Part shown: piece after piece, positions 1-9,267 of the stretch
Position numbering within the stretch: position 1 is the first letter of the stretch
How the letters are laid out: each line of letters begins with the position of its first letter
NCBI RefSeq assembly: GCF_003115855.1
Contig: NZ_KZ819073.1
Span: forward strand, 124,001-188,000
DNA length: 64,000 bases
DNA from: Brenneria corticis
Lineage (GTDB): Bacteria; Pseudomonadota; Gammaproteobacteria; Enterobacterales; Enterobacteriaceae
Direction: 5' to 3'
Made by a program: the position numbers and the translations under genes
Notes under the pieces: generated by a model
Told to the model about the DNA's origin: nothing
The model's input: only the letters and a program-made list of their open reading frames with translations
Database searches by the model: none

Positions 1-896
1 GAATAGATACCGAATACCGGCAGCACCAGAATGTAAACTTCCGGATGACCCCAGGCCCAGATGAGGTTGATGTACATCATCATGTTGCCGCCCATATCAT
101 TGGTAAAGAAATGGGTGCCGAGGTAACGGTCCAGCGTCAGCAGCGCGATGGTGACGGTCAGTATCGGGAATGCGGCGATAATCAGCACGTTGGTGCACAG
201 CGCCGTCCAGGTAAATACCGGCATTTTCATCAGCGTCATGCCCGGCGCGCGCATTTTCATAATGGTGGCGAAGAAGTTGACGCCGGTCAGCGTGGTGCCC
301 AAGCCGGATATCTGCAAACTCCATATCCAGTAATCGACCCCGACCCCGGGACTGTACTCTTTACCGGAAAGCGGCGGATACGCCACCCAGCCGGTCTGGG
401 CGAATTCGCCAAGCCCGAGGGAGATGTTGATCAGAACAACGCCGACCACGAACAGCCAGAAGCTCAGCGAGTTCAGGAAAGGGAAAGCGACGTCGCGGGC
501 GCCGATTTGCAGCGGCACCGCCAGGTTCATCAACCCCACCACGAACGGCGTCGCCACGAAGAAAATCATGATCACGCCGTGCGCGGTAAAGATCTGATCG
601 TAGTGATGGGCGTTGAGGAAGCCGGCCTCGCCGGCGGAGGCGAGCGCCTGCTGGCCGCGCATCATGATGGCGTCGGCAAAGCCGCGTATCATCATCACCA
701 GCGCGACGATAACGTACATAATGCCGATCTTTTTATGGTCTACGGAGGTAAACCATTCGGTCCATAACCATTTCCACTTGCCGAAATAGGTTAATGCCGC
801 CAGCAGCGCCAGGCCGCCGACGATGATCGCCACCACGGTGACCATGATAATGGGTTCATGATACGGAACCGCATCGAGTGTAAGTTTTCCGAACAT
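1..896 (-). CDS. cyoB: Cytochrome bo3 ubiquinol oxidase subunit I (partial)
   Basis: This is the N-terminal 298 codons of subunit I of the proton-pumping cytochrome bo3 ubiquinol oxidase; the rest lies beyond the left edge. The start ATG is at 896-894 and the protein opens MFGKLTLDAVPYHEPI, as in E. coli CyoB. The translation ends in the window with WAWGHPEVYILVLPVFG, which carries the His of the HPEVY motif that ligates CuB and is cross-linked to Tyr in haem-copper oxidases. The gene is read after cyoA with a 4-base gap, as in the cyoABCDE operon. Identity is certain; the partial state is caused only by the window edge. Confidence 0.97.
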   Translation of the reverse strand, partial: MFGKLTLDAVPYHEPIIMVTVVAIIVGGLALLAALTYFGKWKWLWTEWFTSVDHKKIGIMYVIVALVMMIRGFADAIMMRGQQALASAGEAGFLNAHHYDQIFTAHGVIMIFFVATPFVVGLMNLAVPLQIGARDVAFPFLNSLSFWLFVVGVVLINISLGLGEFAQTGWVAYPPLSGKEYSPGVGVDYWIWSLQISGLGTTLTGVNFFATIMKMRAPGMTLMKMPVFTWTALCTNVLIIAAFPILTVTIALLTLDRYLGTHFFTNDMGGNMMMYINLIWAWGHPEVYILVLPVFGIY

Positions 897-900
897 CGTA

Positions 901-1863
901 TTATCCCTCGGCTCCTTGGTGCGAGCCATGCTCGCCCATGTTCATACTCTCACCGTGCCGCATGTTTTCATCGTGCTTCATGCCTTCACCATGGTGCTGC
1001 ATGTTCATGTCGTTGCCTGTGAATTTGCGAATAATATTCCTGAACAAATCCGGCTGAACGGCAGAGAAATATTCCACCGGATGGAATTCGCTCGGCTGCG
1101 CCAGCTTATTGAACTCATCCATGCTGTTGAGCGTCTTGGACGAGGCGCGGACGTTCGCCACCCACTGGTCGAACTCCTGCTGGCTCGGCGTGGCGATGGC
1201 GGTGAACTTCATGCCGGAGAAGCCTTTTCCGCTGTAACCGCCGGAGATGCCGTCATATTTTCCCGCTTCATTGGCAATCAGATGCAGCTTGGTCTGCATG
1301 CCGGCCATGGCGTATATCTGCCCGCCGAGACGCGGGATGAAGAAGGAGTTCATCACCGAGTCGGAGGTGATTTTAAAGGCGACGGGCACGTTTGTCGGGA
1401 AAGCAAGCTCGTTAACGCTGGCGATTCCCAGGTCCGGGTAAACAAACAGCCATTTCCAGTCAAGCGAAATTACTTCGACATTGATGGGTTTAACGTCTGA
1501 TTCCAAAGGCTTGTAAGGATCAAGCGCATGGGTCGTTTTCCAGGTAATCGCGGCAAGAATAACGATTATGATTATTGGCACTGTCCAGACAACAGCTTCG
1601 ATCTTGTTGGAGTGGGACCAATTGGGGGTGTATTTTGCCTTTTCATTGGAAGCTCTGAACTTCCAGGCGAAGGCGATGGTCATGATGATGACGGGAACGA
1701 CAACGATCAGCATCAGGCCGATGGCCGTCAGTATTAACGATCGTTGCTCTAACCCGACCTGTCCTTTGGGATTCATCAATGCCATATCGCAGCCGCTGAG
1801 CAGTGCTGTAGCTGCAAATAAAGACAACATCCCAAAAATTCTATTGTATTTCCTGAGTCTCAT
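901..1863 (-). CDS. cyoA: Cytochrome bo3 ubiquinol oxidase subunit II
   Basis: Subunit II of the bo3 oxidase, an inner-membrane lipoprotein of 320 residues. It has a lipobox LLSGC with the acylated Cys at residue 25, two membrane helices (about 42-64 and 88-108) and a periplasmic cupredoxin-like domain, which in this quinol-oxidase family lacks the CuA ligands. The C-terminal 35 residues are strikingly rich in Met and His, more so than I recall for E. coli CyoA, and could bind copper loosely. It is the first gene of the cyo operon and is followed by cyoB after 4 bases. Confidence 0.97.
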   Translation of the reverse strand: MRLRKYNRIFGMLSLFAATALLSGCDMALMNPKGQVGLEQRSLILTAIGLMLIVVVPVIIMTIAFAWKFRASNEKAKYTPNWSHSNKIEAVVWTVPIIIIVILAAITWKTTHALDPYKPLESDVKPINVEVISLDWKWLFVYPDLGIASVNELAFPTNVPVAFKITSDSVMNSFFIPRLGGQIYAMAGMQTKLHLIANEAGKYDGISGGYSGKGFSGMKFTAIATPSQQEFDQWVANVRASSKTLNSMDEFNKLAQPSEFHPVEYFSAVQPDLFRNIIRKFTGNDMNMQHHGEGMKHDENMRHGESMNMGEHGSHQGAEG

Positions 1864-1912
1864 CTAGCGACCTCAATTACAAGGGCTCTATTGTCATTTT
1901 ACGCGAGCGGGC

Positions 1913-1941
1913 ATTTTACGGGAAGGTTACTGTACTGTAAA
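1913..1941 (-). promoter_or_regulatory. Candidate sigma-70 promoter of the cyo operon
   Basis: On the minus strand TTTACA (1941-1936) and TAAAAT (1918-1913) are separated by exactly 17 bases, each matching the sigma-70 consensus at five of six positions. The -10 lies about 50 bases upstream of the cyoA start. The family is known to be controlled by ArcA and Fnr; I did not identify individual sites for them. Confidence 0.6.
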
Positions 1942-2215
1942 CATGATTAAGGTTATGTCAGTCGGTTGTTGCTGTTTTTGGCACTGAATGTCACAAAGAC
2001 AGCGGTAAATAAAAAATGACATTTAAAACAGGTAATTATCGTTTTACCCAGGCAAAAGTATGGATTGATAATAAAAAATTACAACCCATAGCGACTTTTA
2101 TTTTCCAGCGGGCAGAAATTTTTGCCACGGAGCGCATTGGGGGCAAAAAACAACATTATTTCGCACCAAATGTTTGCGCTGTGAAATAAATCATTTCCCA
2201 GCCAGACTATTCAGA
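1942..2215. other. Non-coding region between cyoA and ampG
   Basis: AT-rich intergenic DNA upstream of the cyo promoter. I see no convincing gene, RNA or repeat here. It presumably holds upstream regulatory sites of cyo. Confidence 0.5.
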
Positions 2216-2270
2216 AAAAAATAATTTAATAAGGGGATAACAGCCCACAATCAGGCGCTTTTATCCCCTT
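2216..2270 (-). terminator. Rho-independent terminator of ampG
   Basis: Inverted repeat AAGGGGATAA (2231-2240) with TTATCCCCTT (2261-2270), a 20-base loop, then in the minus direction an AT stretch and a run of T. It lies 10 bases past the ampG stop. Confidence 0.65.
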
Positions 2271-2279
2271 GGCCGCCGT

Positions 2280-3764
2280 TCAGCCGGCGCGGCCGGCGGG
2301 CGAGCGCAGCGAAAGATAGTCCAGCAGGCTTCCCAGCGCAATGCCCAGCAGCGCCAGTGCGCCCCCCGCCATCAGCAGGTAATCGGCCAGTTGCGGCAGG
2401 GCCGTCCACGCCATGGCGTTGGTTACCAGCAGCGCCAGCCACAGTCCCAGCAGGCACGAACCGGCGGCGAGCGTGCGCAGCGCCGCGGCGTAGTAGCCGG
2501 GAAAGGTATTGCGCGACAGGAAGGCGTCGGTTTTTTGCGTGTATTCCAGCGTCCCGCGGCAGACCATTAAAAGAAACAGGCCCGGCAAGGCGGCGACGAT
2601 GGAGAACAGATAAAACCACGCCCAGCCGTGCGCTTCGACGAACCAGCCGGCGATGGGGCCGACATACACCCGTCCCACCGCGGAAAGGGCCGAGAGCAAG
2701 GCAAACTGCGTCGCGGAAAACGATTTGTGGCACAGCGTCATTAACAGCGCCACGAACGCCGCAGTTCCCATCCCGCCGCACAGGTTTTCCAGAAAAACGG
2801 CGCCGGCCATGGTGACGATGTTTTTATCGGTGATGGCCAACAGCCAGTAGCCGGCGTTGGAAACCGCCTGCAGAATGCCGAACAGCATCAACGCCCTGAA
2901 CAACGTCAGCCGCTGCATCAGCAATCCGCCGTAAACCGCGCCGACAATGGTGGCGAACAATCCCAGCGTTTTGTTGACCAGGCCGACGTCGCCGGCGTTA
3001 AAGCCGACGCCGCGAATAAGGAAGGTGGTGGTCAAGCTGACGGCGAAGGCGTCCCCTAATTTATACAGCACGATCAACAGCAAAATCAGCCAGGCGTTGT
3101 TGCGGCCGAAAAAGTCACGCAAGGGCGCGACGATAGCCTGTTCCATGGTGCGCGGCGCGGGCTGGCTGTTATGCGGCTCCGGCGCCAGCAGGGTGGAAAA
3201 CACGCCGACGAGCATTAATCCCGCCATCAGCCAGTACGTCGCCTGCCAGCCCAATAACCGGTCGGCAATCCACAGCGCAAGGCCGCCCGAGACCAGCATG
3301 GCCAGCCGATAGCCCAATACCGAAACCGCGGCCCCGGTTCCGCGCTCTTTGGGGGGGAGCAGGTCGGTTTTATAAGCGTCGAAAACGATATCCTGCGAGG
3401 CCGAGCAGAAAGCCACCAGCACCGCCAGCGCGGCCAGCCACCACAGGTGGTCCGCCGGATTCATAAATCCCATGGCGATAATCGCGCCAACCAGCGAGAG
3501 CTGGCTGAGCAGCAGCCATCCCCGGCGCCGGCCGAGAAAAGGCGGGGTATAGCGATCCATCAGCGGCGACCACAGAAATTTGAATACGTACGCCTGACCG
3601 ACCAAAGAGAAAAATCCGATGGTTTTCAGGTCGACGTTTTCCACCGTCATCCAGGCTTGCAGCGTGCCGGAGGTTAACGCCAGCGGTAAACCGGAGGCAA
3701 AACCCAGCAGCAGCAGGAACAGTGAATTACGTTGGCTGAACAGATTAACGATACGACTAAGCAT
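2280..3764 (-). CDS. ampG: Muropeptide MFS permease AmpG
   Basis: Inner-membrane major facilitator of 494 residues that imports GlcNAc-anhydroMurNAc peptides for cell-wall recycling, and through them controls AmpR-dependent beta-lactamase in species that have it. The N-terminus (LLLLGFASGLPLALTSGTLQAWM) and the motif DRYTPPFLGRRRGW are typical of AmpG. About 14 hydrophobic segments are visible, and the length agrees with E. coli (491). It follows yajG after 50 bases on the same strand, the conserved yajG-ampG operon. Confidence 0.95.
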   Translation of the reverse strand: MLSRIVNLFSQRNSLFLLLLGFASGLPLALTSGTLQAWMTVENVDLKTIGFFSLVGQAYVFKFLWSPLMDRYTPPFLGRRRGWLLLSQLSLVGAIIAMGFMNPADHLWWLAALAVLVAFCSASQDIVFDAYKTDLLPPKERGTGAAVSVLGYRLAMLVSGGLALWIADRLLGWQATYWLMAGLMLVGVFSTLLAPEPHNSQPAPRTMEQAIVAPLRDFFGRNNAWLILLLIVLYKLGDAFAVSLTTTFLIRGVGFNAGDVGLVNKTLGLFATIVGAVYGGLLMQRLTLFRALMLFGILQAVSNAGYWLLAITDKNIVTMAGAVFLENLCGGMGTAAFVALLMTLCHKSFSATQFALLSALSAVGRVYVGPIAGWFVEAHGWAWFYLFSIVAALPGLFLLMVCRGTLEYTQKTDAFLSRNTFPGYYAAALRTLAAGSCLLGLWLALLVTNAMAWTALPQLADYLLMAGGALALLGIALGSLLDYLSLRSPAGRAG

Positions 3765-3814
3765 GAAAGGTCCTTTCCCTTGCTCCGAAGAGCAAAGGAA
3801 GCGGAGTAAAAAGA

Positions 3815-4393
3815 TTAACGGGCGTTTTCTTTAATAAAGGTGCTGACGCTGGTGTCTTGCGCCATCTCGCTGATCACATCGGCCAGCACCGTGTTGACGG
3901 CATTGGTGATGTTCTGATTATTGGCGGTGAAAGCGCCCTGGACGCTGTAGGTCGCCCGGTAGTTTTTCACCTGTTTATTGCCGTTGTTGGCCTGAGCGAG
4001 AATAGAGATATCGGCTTTGGTGGTGATGTTGTAGCGCAGGTTGCCTTCGGATACGTCAGCATACAGGTTGTTGACCACGATCTGTAACGCCACCGGGCCG
4101 CCGGTGCCGATCATATAGCCGCGGGCGGTCATCTGTTTTTCCAGCGCCTCCTGCAACAGGAAACGCAGGTCGCGCGACGGCGTCAGGGTAATCAGCTGTC
4201 CGTCGCGGTTTACCTTCGCCAGCGCCTGATCGGCGCGCTGGTCGGCGCCGTTGATGCTGATGGTGATGCCCATCAGCGTCGGGTCCTGCGCGGGCAGGCC
4301 GATCTGGGGCGTAATATTGAGCGTATTGCTCTTGTTTGCGCAACCTGCGAGCAGCAGAACGGCCAGAAGCGGGAAAAATAGTTTTTTTAACAT
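3815..4393 (-). CDS. yajG: YajG family lipoprotein
   Basis: Outer-membrane-type lipoprotein of 192 residues with a short signal and lipobox LLLAGC (acylated Cys18). The mature part aligns along its whole length with E. coli YajG, including SLMGITISINGADQR-like and RDLRFLLQEALEKQMTARGY segments. No biochemical function is established for the family. It lies upstream of ampG and divergent from bolA, as in E. coli. Confidence 0.93.
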   Translation of the reverse strand: MLKKLFFPLLAVLLLAGCANKSNTLNITPQIGLPAQDPTLMGITISINGADQRADQALAKVNRDGQLITLTPSRDLRFLLQEALEKQMTARGYMIGTGGPVALQIVVNNLYADVSEGNLRYNITTKADISILAQANNGNKQVKNYRATYSVQGAFTANNQNITNAVNTVLADVISEMAQDTSVSTFIKENAR

Positions 4394-4717
4394 TGGTATT
4401 TTCTCGGTAATGATTAGGGTGGTGAGCTGATAAAAATTGCTGATATCATATCATCGCCGCGGTCCGGGGAAAGAGCCGAGTGCGGGTAAATTGTTCTGAA
4501 ATTTGTCTTTTTCATGCCATCGCGCGGGCGAAATCGCTTTTCATCATCTCCGCGCTGCCGAAAATATGACATTGCATTGCTGTTTATTAGCTATCGGCAG
4601 CCGCGTCGCAGGACCATAACAGTTTGAAAAACAGCTAAGATTGAAGGGATGCAGGGGCATGAGCCGCCGTGATGCCGAGCTGATACCGAACTTTTCCAAA
4701 GCCGAAAGGGTAGCCGT
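4394..4717. other. Divergent yajG-bolA intergenic region
   Basis: About 320 bases holding the promoters of both divergent genes. No gene or RNA is evident. I could not place a convincing gearbox-type bolA promoter. Confidence 0.5.
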
Positions 4718-5032
4718 ATGATGCGTAAAACGATAGAAGAAAAATTGCGTGTGGAATTCGAACCGCTCCACCTGGAGGTGATTGATGAGAGCTATCGTCA
4801 CAATGTGCCCGCGGGCTCGGAAAGCCATTTCAAGGTGGTGATCGTCAGCGAGCGGTTTGCGGGGGAGCGGGTGTTGGGACGCCACCGGGCCATTTACGCC
4901 GTACTGGCCGCGGAATTGGCGAGCACGGTGCACGCCCTGGCGCTGCATACCTATTCGGTAAAAGAGTGGGGCAGTCTGCAGAATAGCGTGCCTTCCTCCC
5001 CGCCCTGCGGCGGCGCCGGCATCACCTCGTAA
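4718..5032 (+). CDS. bolA: BolA stress/morphology regulator
   Basis: BolA family protein of 104 residues, linked to Fe-S handling with monothiol glutaredoxins and to transcription control of morphology and biofilm genes. The core VIDESYRHNVPAGSESHFKV and the helix EEL/AEL..TVHALALHTYSVKEW are near identical to E. coli BolA, including the His residues used for Fe-S ligation. Two ATG codons stand in tandem (4718 and 4721); the first is used, matching the E. coli MM start. The last dozen residues, with SPPCGGAG, are also conserved. Confidence 0.95.
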   Translation: MMRKTIEEKLRVEFEPLHLEVIDESYRHNVPAGSESHFKVVIVSERFAGERVLGRHRAIYAVLAAELASTVHALALHTYSVKEWGSLQNSVPSSPPCGGAGITS

Positions 5033-5042
5033 TCATCCGCAT

Positions 5043-5062
5043 AACCCGTTGCGCAACGGGTT
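5043..5062. repeat. Perfect 20-bp palindrome after bolA
   Basis: AACCCGTTGCGCAACGGGTT is a perfect inverted repeat 10 bases past the bolA stop. It can form a stable hairpin and may end bolA transcription, but no T-run follows. Confidence 0.5.
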
Positions 5063-5108
5063 AGTGATATAAAGTGTGTATGCCCGTTGAATAGTCTGCC
5101 CGCCGTCC

Positions 5109-5137
5109 TCGACTCATCCTATCTATATCGCTATAAT
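5109..5137 (+). promoter_or_regulatory. Candidate sigma-70 promoter of tig
   Basis: A perfect -10 TATAAT (5132-5137) is preceded by TCGACT (5109-5114) at 17 bases, matching the -35 consensus at four of six positions. The tig start is about 195 bases downstream, so a long leader is implied. The rest of the 300-base bolA-tig gap shows no gene. Confidence 0.55.
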
Positions 5138-5332
5138 GCCGCGTCTATTTTTCCGGAATGTATTCGGGACGCTTCTGACTACAGGGAACAGGGTCTGGTA
5201 ACAGCATGACGGCCGTCCCGGTTCTGTGAGGTTTTTTCAACCAGGTGCCTGCCGGCACGGGTCGAAAGGGCTTTACTGTTGTGAGAATAGTTTTGGGGTT
5301 GACCGAGCACTGTGATTTTTTGAGGTAACAAG

Positions 5333-6643
5333 ATGCAAGTTTCTGTTGAAACCACTCAAGGCCTTGGGCGCCGTGTAACGATTACCGTGGCTGCCGACAG
5401 CATTGAGAGTGCGGTTAAGAGCGAGCTGGTCAACGTGGCCAAAAAAGTACGTATTGACGGTTTTCGCAAAGGCAAAGTGCCGATGAATATTGTTGCTCAG
5501 CGTTATGGTGCCTCCGTGCGTCAGGACGTGCTGGGCGATTTGATGCAGCGTAATTTCGTTGATGCCATCATCAAGGAAAAGATTAACCCGGTCGGCGCGC
5601 CGAACTACGTTCCGGGCGAATACAAACTGGGCGAAGACTTCACTTACTCCGTTGAGTTTGAAGTTTATCCGGAAGTGGCGCTGAAAGATCTGGACGCCAT
5701 CGAAGTCGAAAAGCCGGTGGTTGAAGTCACCGAAGCCGACGTCGACGGCATGCTGGAGACGCTGCGTAAGCAACAGGCTACCTGGAAAGAAACCGACGGC
5801 GCGGCGACGGCTGAAGATCGCGTGACCATCGATTTCACCGGTTCCATCGACGGTGAAGAGTTCGAAGGCGGCAAAGCGTCCGATTTCGTGCTGGCGATGG
5901 GCCAGAACCGCATGATCCCGGGTTTTGAAGACGGCGTCGTCGGCCACAAAGCCGGTGAAGAATTCACCATCGACGTCAACTTCCCGGAAGACTACCACGC
6001 GGAAAACCTGAAGGGTAAAGCGGCCAAATTCGCCATCGTCCTGAAGAAAGTGGAAGAGCGCGAGCTGCCTGAACTGACCGAAGAGTTTATCAAGCGTTTC
6101 GGCGTGGAAGACGGTTCTCAGGAAGGTCTGCGTGCCGAAGTTCGCAAGAATATGGAGCGCGAGCTGAAAGGCGCGGTGCGCAACCGGGTGAAAACCCAGG
6201 TTATCGACGGTCTGGTCAAGGCAAATGAAATCGACGTTCCCGCCGCGCTGATCGACGGCGAAATTGACGTTCTGCGTCGTCAGGCCGCACAGCGTTTCGG
6301 CGGCAACGAAAAGCAGGCGCTGGAACTGCCGCGCGAACTGTTCGAAGAACAGGCTAAGCGTCGCGTGGTCGTCGGCCTGTTGCTGGGCGAAGTAATCAGC
6401 ACCAACGAGCTGAAAGCTGACGAAGAGCGGGTTAAAACGTTGATCGAAGAGATGGCTTCCGCGTATGAAGATCCGCAGGAAGTGATCGAATTCTACAGCA
6501 AGAACAAAGAGCTGTTGAATAACATGCGTAACGTCGCGTTGGAAGAACAGGCGGTTGAAACGCTGCTCGCCAATGCCAAAGTGGTTGAGAAATCCGTCAG
6601 CTTCAACGAATTGATGAACCAGACGCAGACAACAGCGGCATAA
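5333..6643 (+). CDS. tig: Trigger factor, ribosome-bound chaperone/prolyl isomerase
   Basis: Trigger factor of 436 residues (E. coli 432). It binds ribosomal protein L23 at the exit tunnel and shields nascent chains. The ribosome-docking signature GFRKGKVP is at residues 43-50, an FKBP-type prolyl isomerase domain spans about 150-245, and the C-terminal arm region fills the rest. The start ATG follows a GAGGTAACAAG ribosome site. It heads the conserved tig-clpP-clpX-lon run but has its own terminator. Confidence 0.98.
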   Translation: MQVSVETTQGLGRRVTITVAADSIESAVKSELVNVAKKVRIDGFRKGKVPMNIVAQRYGASVRQDVLGDLMQRNFVDAIIKEKINPVGAPNYVPGEYKLGEDFTYSVEFEVYPEVALKDLDAIEVEKPVVEVTEADVDGMLETLRKQQATWKETDGAATAEDRVTIDFTGSIDGEEFEGGKASDFVLAMGQNRMIPGFEDGVVGHKAGEEFTIDVNFPEDYHAENLKGKAAKFAIVLKKVEERELPELTEEFIKRFGVEDGSQEGLRAEVRKNMERELKGAVRNRVKTQVIDGLVKANEIDVPAALIDGEIDVLRRQAAQRFGGNEKQALELPRELFEEQAKRRVVVGLLLGEVISTNELKADEERVKTLIEEMASAYEDPQEVIEFYSKNKELLNNMRNVALEEQAVETLLANAKVVEKSVSFNELMNQTQTTAA

Positions 6644-6687
6644 GCATCGTTCCGCCGTCGTATCCGGGAACGCGTTTCCCGGCCAAC

Positions 6688-6720
6688 AAAGCCCGTGGCC
6701 TTCCGGCTCGGGCTTTTTCT
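6688..6720 (+). terminator. Terminator of tig
   Basis: AAAGCCCG (6688-6695) pairs with CGGGCTTT (6709-6716), followed by TTTCT. It lies 45 bases after the tig stop. Confidence 0.8.
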
Positions 6721-6844
6721 ATTTGCATGGTCGGTAACCCGCCGCCGGCGGTCAAACGCGACGGCTTAAATTGCACTACTATAAAAGAACGGGTAAAAAC
6801 CGGCTGCTGATAACGCTTTAATATAAAACAATCGATAGTGTAAG

Positions 6845-6872
6845 CTTGAAAAGCGGCGCGGCTACCCCAAGT
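6845..6872 (+). promoter_or_regulatory. Sigma-32 heat-shock promoter of clpP
   Basis: CTTGAAA (6845-6851), 13 bases, CCCCAAGT (6865-6872) closely matches the sigma-32 consensus (CTTGAAA, 11-16 bases, CCCCATnT). It sits about 150 bases upstream of clpP, agreeing with the known heat-shock control of clpPX in E. coli. No gene is seen in the rest of the 380-base tig-clpP gap. Confidence 0.7.
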
Positions 6873-7023
6873 AAGTGAACAGAGAAGTCCGTCATCCAGG
6901 GAACTCTGGTGAATCCCGTTGTCCCACAGATGAGCGAACCAATGCGTGAGCATGGTCATCCTCATTTATCTCAAGTAGAATCGGGTAATAACGGTGCGGA
7001 CGTATTTTATCTAGGAGACGTGA

Positions 7024-7647
7024 ATGTCATACAGTGGCGAACAAGAAACACAAGCACCCCACATGGCCCTGGTGCCGATGGTGGTTGAGCAAACCTCGCG
7101 TGGGGAGCGTTCTTACGATATCTATTCCCGTCTGCTGAAAGAACGGATCATCTTCCTGACCGGCCAGGTGGAAGATTATATGGCGAACCTGATTGTGGCG
7201 CAGATGCTGTTTCTGGAAGCCGAAAACCCGGAAAAAGACATTTTCCTGTACATTAACTCCCCGGGGGGCGTGATTACCGCCGGGATGTCCATCTACGACA
7301 CCATGCAGTTTATCAAGCCGGACGTCAGCACCATCTGTATGGGACAGGCCTGTTCCATGGGGTCGTTCCTGCTGGCGGCGGGCGCGAAAGGCAAACGTAT
7401 CTGCCTGCCCAACTCACGGGTAATGATCCACCAGCCGCTGGGCGGATTCCAGGGGCAGGCGACGGATATTGAAATTCACGCCAAAGAGATATTGAAAGTA
7501 AAAGCCAGAATGAATGAATTGCTGGCGAAACATACGGGTCAGCCTCTTGAAGTGATAGAAAGAGACACGGAGCGCGACCGTTTCCTCTCCGCCAACGAGG
7601 CGGTAGACTACGGCCTGGTGGATTCAGTATTCACCAATCGTGTATGA
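7024..7647 (+). CDS. clpP: ATP-dependent Clp protease proteolytic subunit
   Basis: Serine peptidase of 207 residues that forms the double heptameric chamber fed by ClpX or ClpA. The length equals E. coli ClpP, so the triad is Ser111, His136 and Asp185 in precursor numbering, within GQACSMGSF, MIHQPLGG and ERDTERDRF contexts. The N-terminal propeptide (MSYSGEQETQAPHM) precedes the usual maturation site ALVPMV. E. coli has GQAASMGAF around the nucleophile; here a Cys precedes the Ser. ClpX follows after 151 bases. Confidence 0.98.
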   Translation: MSYSGEQETQAPHMALVPMVVEQTSRGERSYDIYSRLLKERIIFLTGQVEDYMANLIVAQMLFLEAENPEKDIFLYINSPGGVITAGMSIYDTMQFIKPDVSTICMGQACSMGSFLLAAGAKGKRICLPNSRVMIHQPLGGFQGQATDIEIHAKEILKVKARMNELLAKHTGQPLEVIERDTERDRFLSANEAVDYGLVDSVFTNRV

Positions 7648-7798
7648 CGTTCCGCTAATAGTGGCTGAAAAAGCAGTGTTCGACCGATGGTCTGCGGTGC
7701 GATGTTTTTTTGCGCGTATTGGCTATAATATCGGCGTTTGCTGTAGCGATATTGCTGTGGTTGGCCTGCGGGCAAAAGACTAAGAAGAGGTTTGACTC

Positions 7799-9076
7799 AT
7801 GACAGATAAGCGCAAAGACGGTTCAGGGAAGCTGCTGTACTGTTCTTTCTGCGGCAAAAGCCAGCATGAAGTACGCAAGCTGATTGCCGGGCCGTCAGTG
7901 TATATCTGCGATGAATGTGTTGACTTGTGTAACGACATTATTCGCGAAGAAATTAAAGAAGTGTCTCCGCATCGCGAGCGCAGCGCGTTGCCGACGCCGC
8001 ATGAGATCCGTCGCCATCTCGACGACTATGTCATCGGCCAGGAGCAGGCCAAGAAGGTGCTGGCCGTCGCGGTATATAACCACTATAAGCGGTTACGCAA
8101 CGGCGACGTCGCCAGCAACGGCATTGAACTGGGCAAAAGCAACATTCTGCTCATCGGCCCGACCGGCAGCGGTAAAACCCTGCTGGCCGAAACCCTGGCG
8201 CGTTTTCTGGACGTACCGTTCACCATGGCGGATGCCACCACCCTGACCGAAGCGGGTTACGTCGGTGAAGACGTCGAGAACATCATCCAGAAACTGCTGC
8301 AGAAGTGTGATTACGACGTGCAGAAAGCGCAGCGCGGGATTGTCTATATCGATGAAATCGACAAGATCTCGCGTAAATCCGACAACCCGTCGATCACCCG
8401 CGACGTGTCCGGCGAAGGCGTCCAGCAGGCGCTGCTGAAGCTGATCGAAGGCACCATCGCCGCCGTTCCGCCGCAGGGCGGGCGCAAGCACCCGCAGCAG
8501 GAGTTTTTGCAGGTAGACACCTCCAAGATCCTCTTTATCTGCGGCGGCGCCTTTGCCGGCCTGGATAAGGTCATCGAGCAGCGTACCGACACCGGGCGCG
8601 GCATCGGTTTCGGCGCCACGGTGAAAGGCAGCGCTGAAAAAGCGACGGAAGGCGAACTGCTGGGCCAGGTTGAGCCGGGCGATCTGATTAAATTCGGTCT
8701 GATCCCTGAATTCATCGGTCGTTTGCCGGTGGTTGCAACCTTGCGTGAGCTGAGCGAGGACGCGCTGATCCAGATTCTGCGCGAGCCGAAAAATGCGCTG
8801 ACCAAGCAGTATCAGGCGCTGTTCAACCTGGAAGGCGTCGATCTGGAGTTTCGCGACGAGGCCCTGACCGCTATCGCCAAAAAAGCGATGGCGCGTAAAA
8901 CCGGCGCCCGCGGTCTGCGCTCAATCGTGGAAGCCGCATTGCTGGATACCATGTACGATCTGCCGTCGCTGGAGAGCGTTGACAAGGTCGTTATCGATGA
9001 GTCGGTGATCGCCGGTCAGTCCGAGCCTCTGCTCATTTACGGCAAGCCGGAAGCGCAGCAGGCCTCCGGCGAATAA
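7799..9076 (+). CDS. clpX: ClpXP protease ATPase subunit ClpX
   Basis: AAA+ unfoldase of 425 residues that recognises degron-tagged proteins (ssrA tags and others) and feeds ClpP. The N-terminal zinc-binding domain has Cys15, Cys18, Cys37 and Cys40. Walker A GPTGSGKT is at 120-127, Walker B IVYIDEIDK near 181-189, and the sensor/arginine-finger region follows. The TATAAT at 7724-7729 may be an additional clpX-specific promoter; transcription from clpP is also expected. Confidence 0.98.
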   Translation: MTDKRKDGSGKLLYCSFCGKSQHEVRKLIAGPSVYICDECVDLCNDIIREEIKEVSPHRERSALPTPHEIRRHLDDYVIGQEQAKKVLAVAVYNHYKRLRNGDVASNGIELGKSNILLIGPTGSGKTLLAETLARFLDVPFTMADATTLTEAGYVGEDVENIIQKLLQKCDYDVQKAQRGIVYIDEIDKISRKSDNPSITRDVSGEGVQQALLKLIEGTIAAVPPQGGRKHPQQEFLQVDTSKILFICGGAFAGLDKVIEQRTDTGRGIGFGATVKGSAEKATEGELLGQVEPGDLIKFGLIPEFIGRLPVVATLRELSEDALIQILREPKNALTKQYQALFNLEGVDLEFRDEALTAIAKKAMARKTGARGLRSIVEAALLDTMYDLPSLESVDKVVIDESVIAGQSEPLLIYGKPEAQQASGE

Positions 9077-9106
9077 TTAGCCAAACAAACCGTCTTGCAA
9101 GACAAA

Positions 9107-9136
9107 AATGGGGGATTTTATCCCCCATTCGCTTTT
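9107..9136 (+). terminator. Terminator of clpX
   Basis: AATGGGGGA (9107-9115) pairs perfectly with TCCCCCATT (9121-9129) across a 5-base loop. A short T-run (9133-9136) follows. Confidence 0.8.
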
Positions 9137-9150
9137 ACGCGCGTACTGGT

Positions 9151-9180
9151 CGTTGAATGTAAGATATTTATCCCCATATA
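9151..9180 (+). promoter_or_regulatory. Sigma-32 heat-shock promoter of lon
   Basis: CGTTGAATG (9151-9159) and CCCCATATA (9172-9180) reproduce the -35 and -10 elements of the characterised E. coli lon heat-shock promoter at the same spacing. It lies 88 bases before the lon start. Confidence 0.85.
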
Positions 9181-9267
9181 CTCGAATACCTATTTGGTGA
9201 AACCCGTGAAGATCGCGTTTCACGAGATTCCCTTAACCTGGCGGAAACGAAACTAAGAGAGAGCTCT

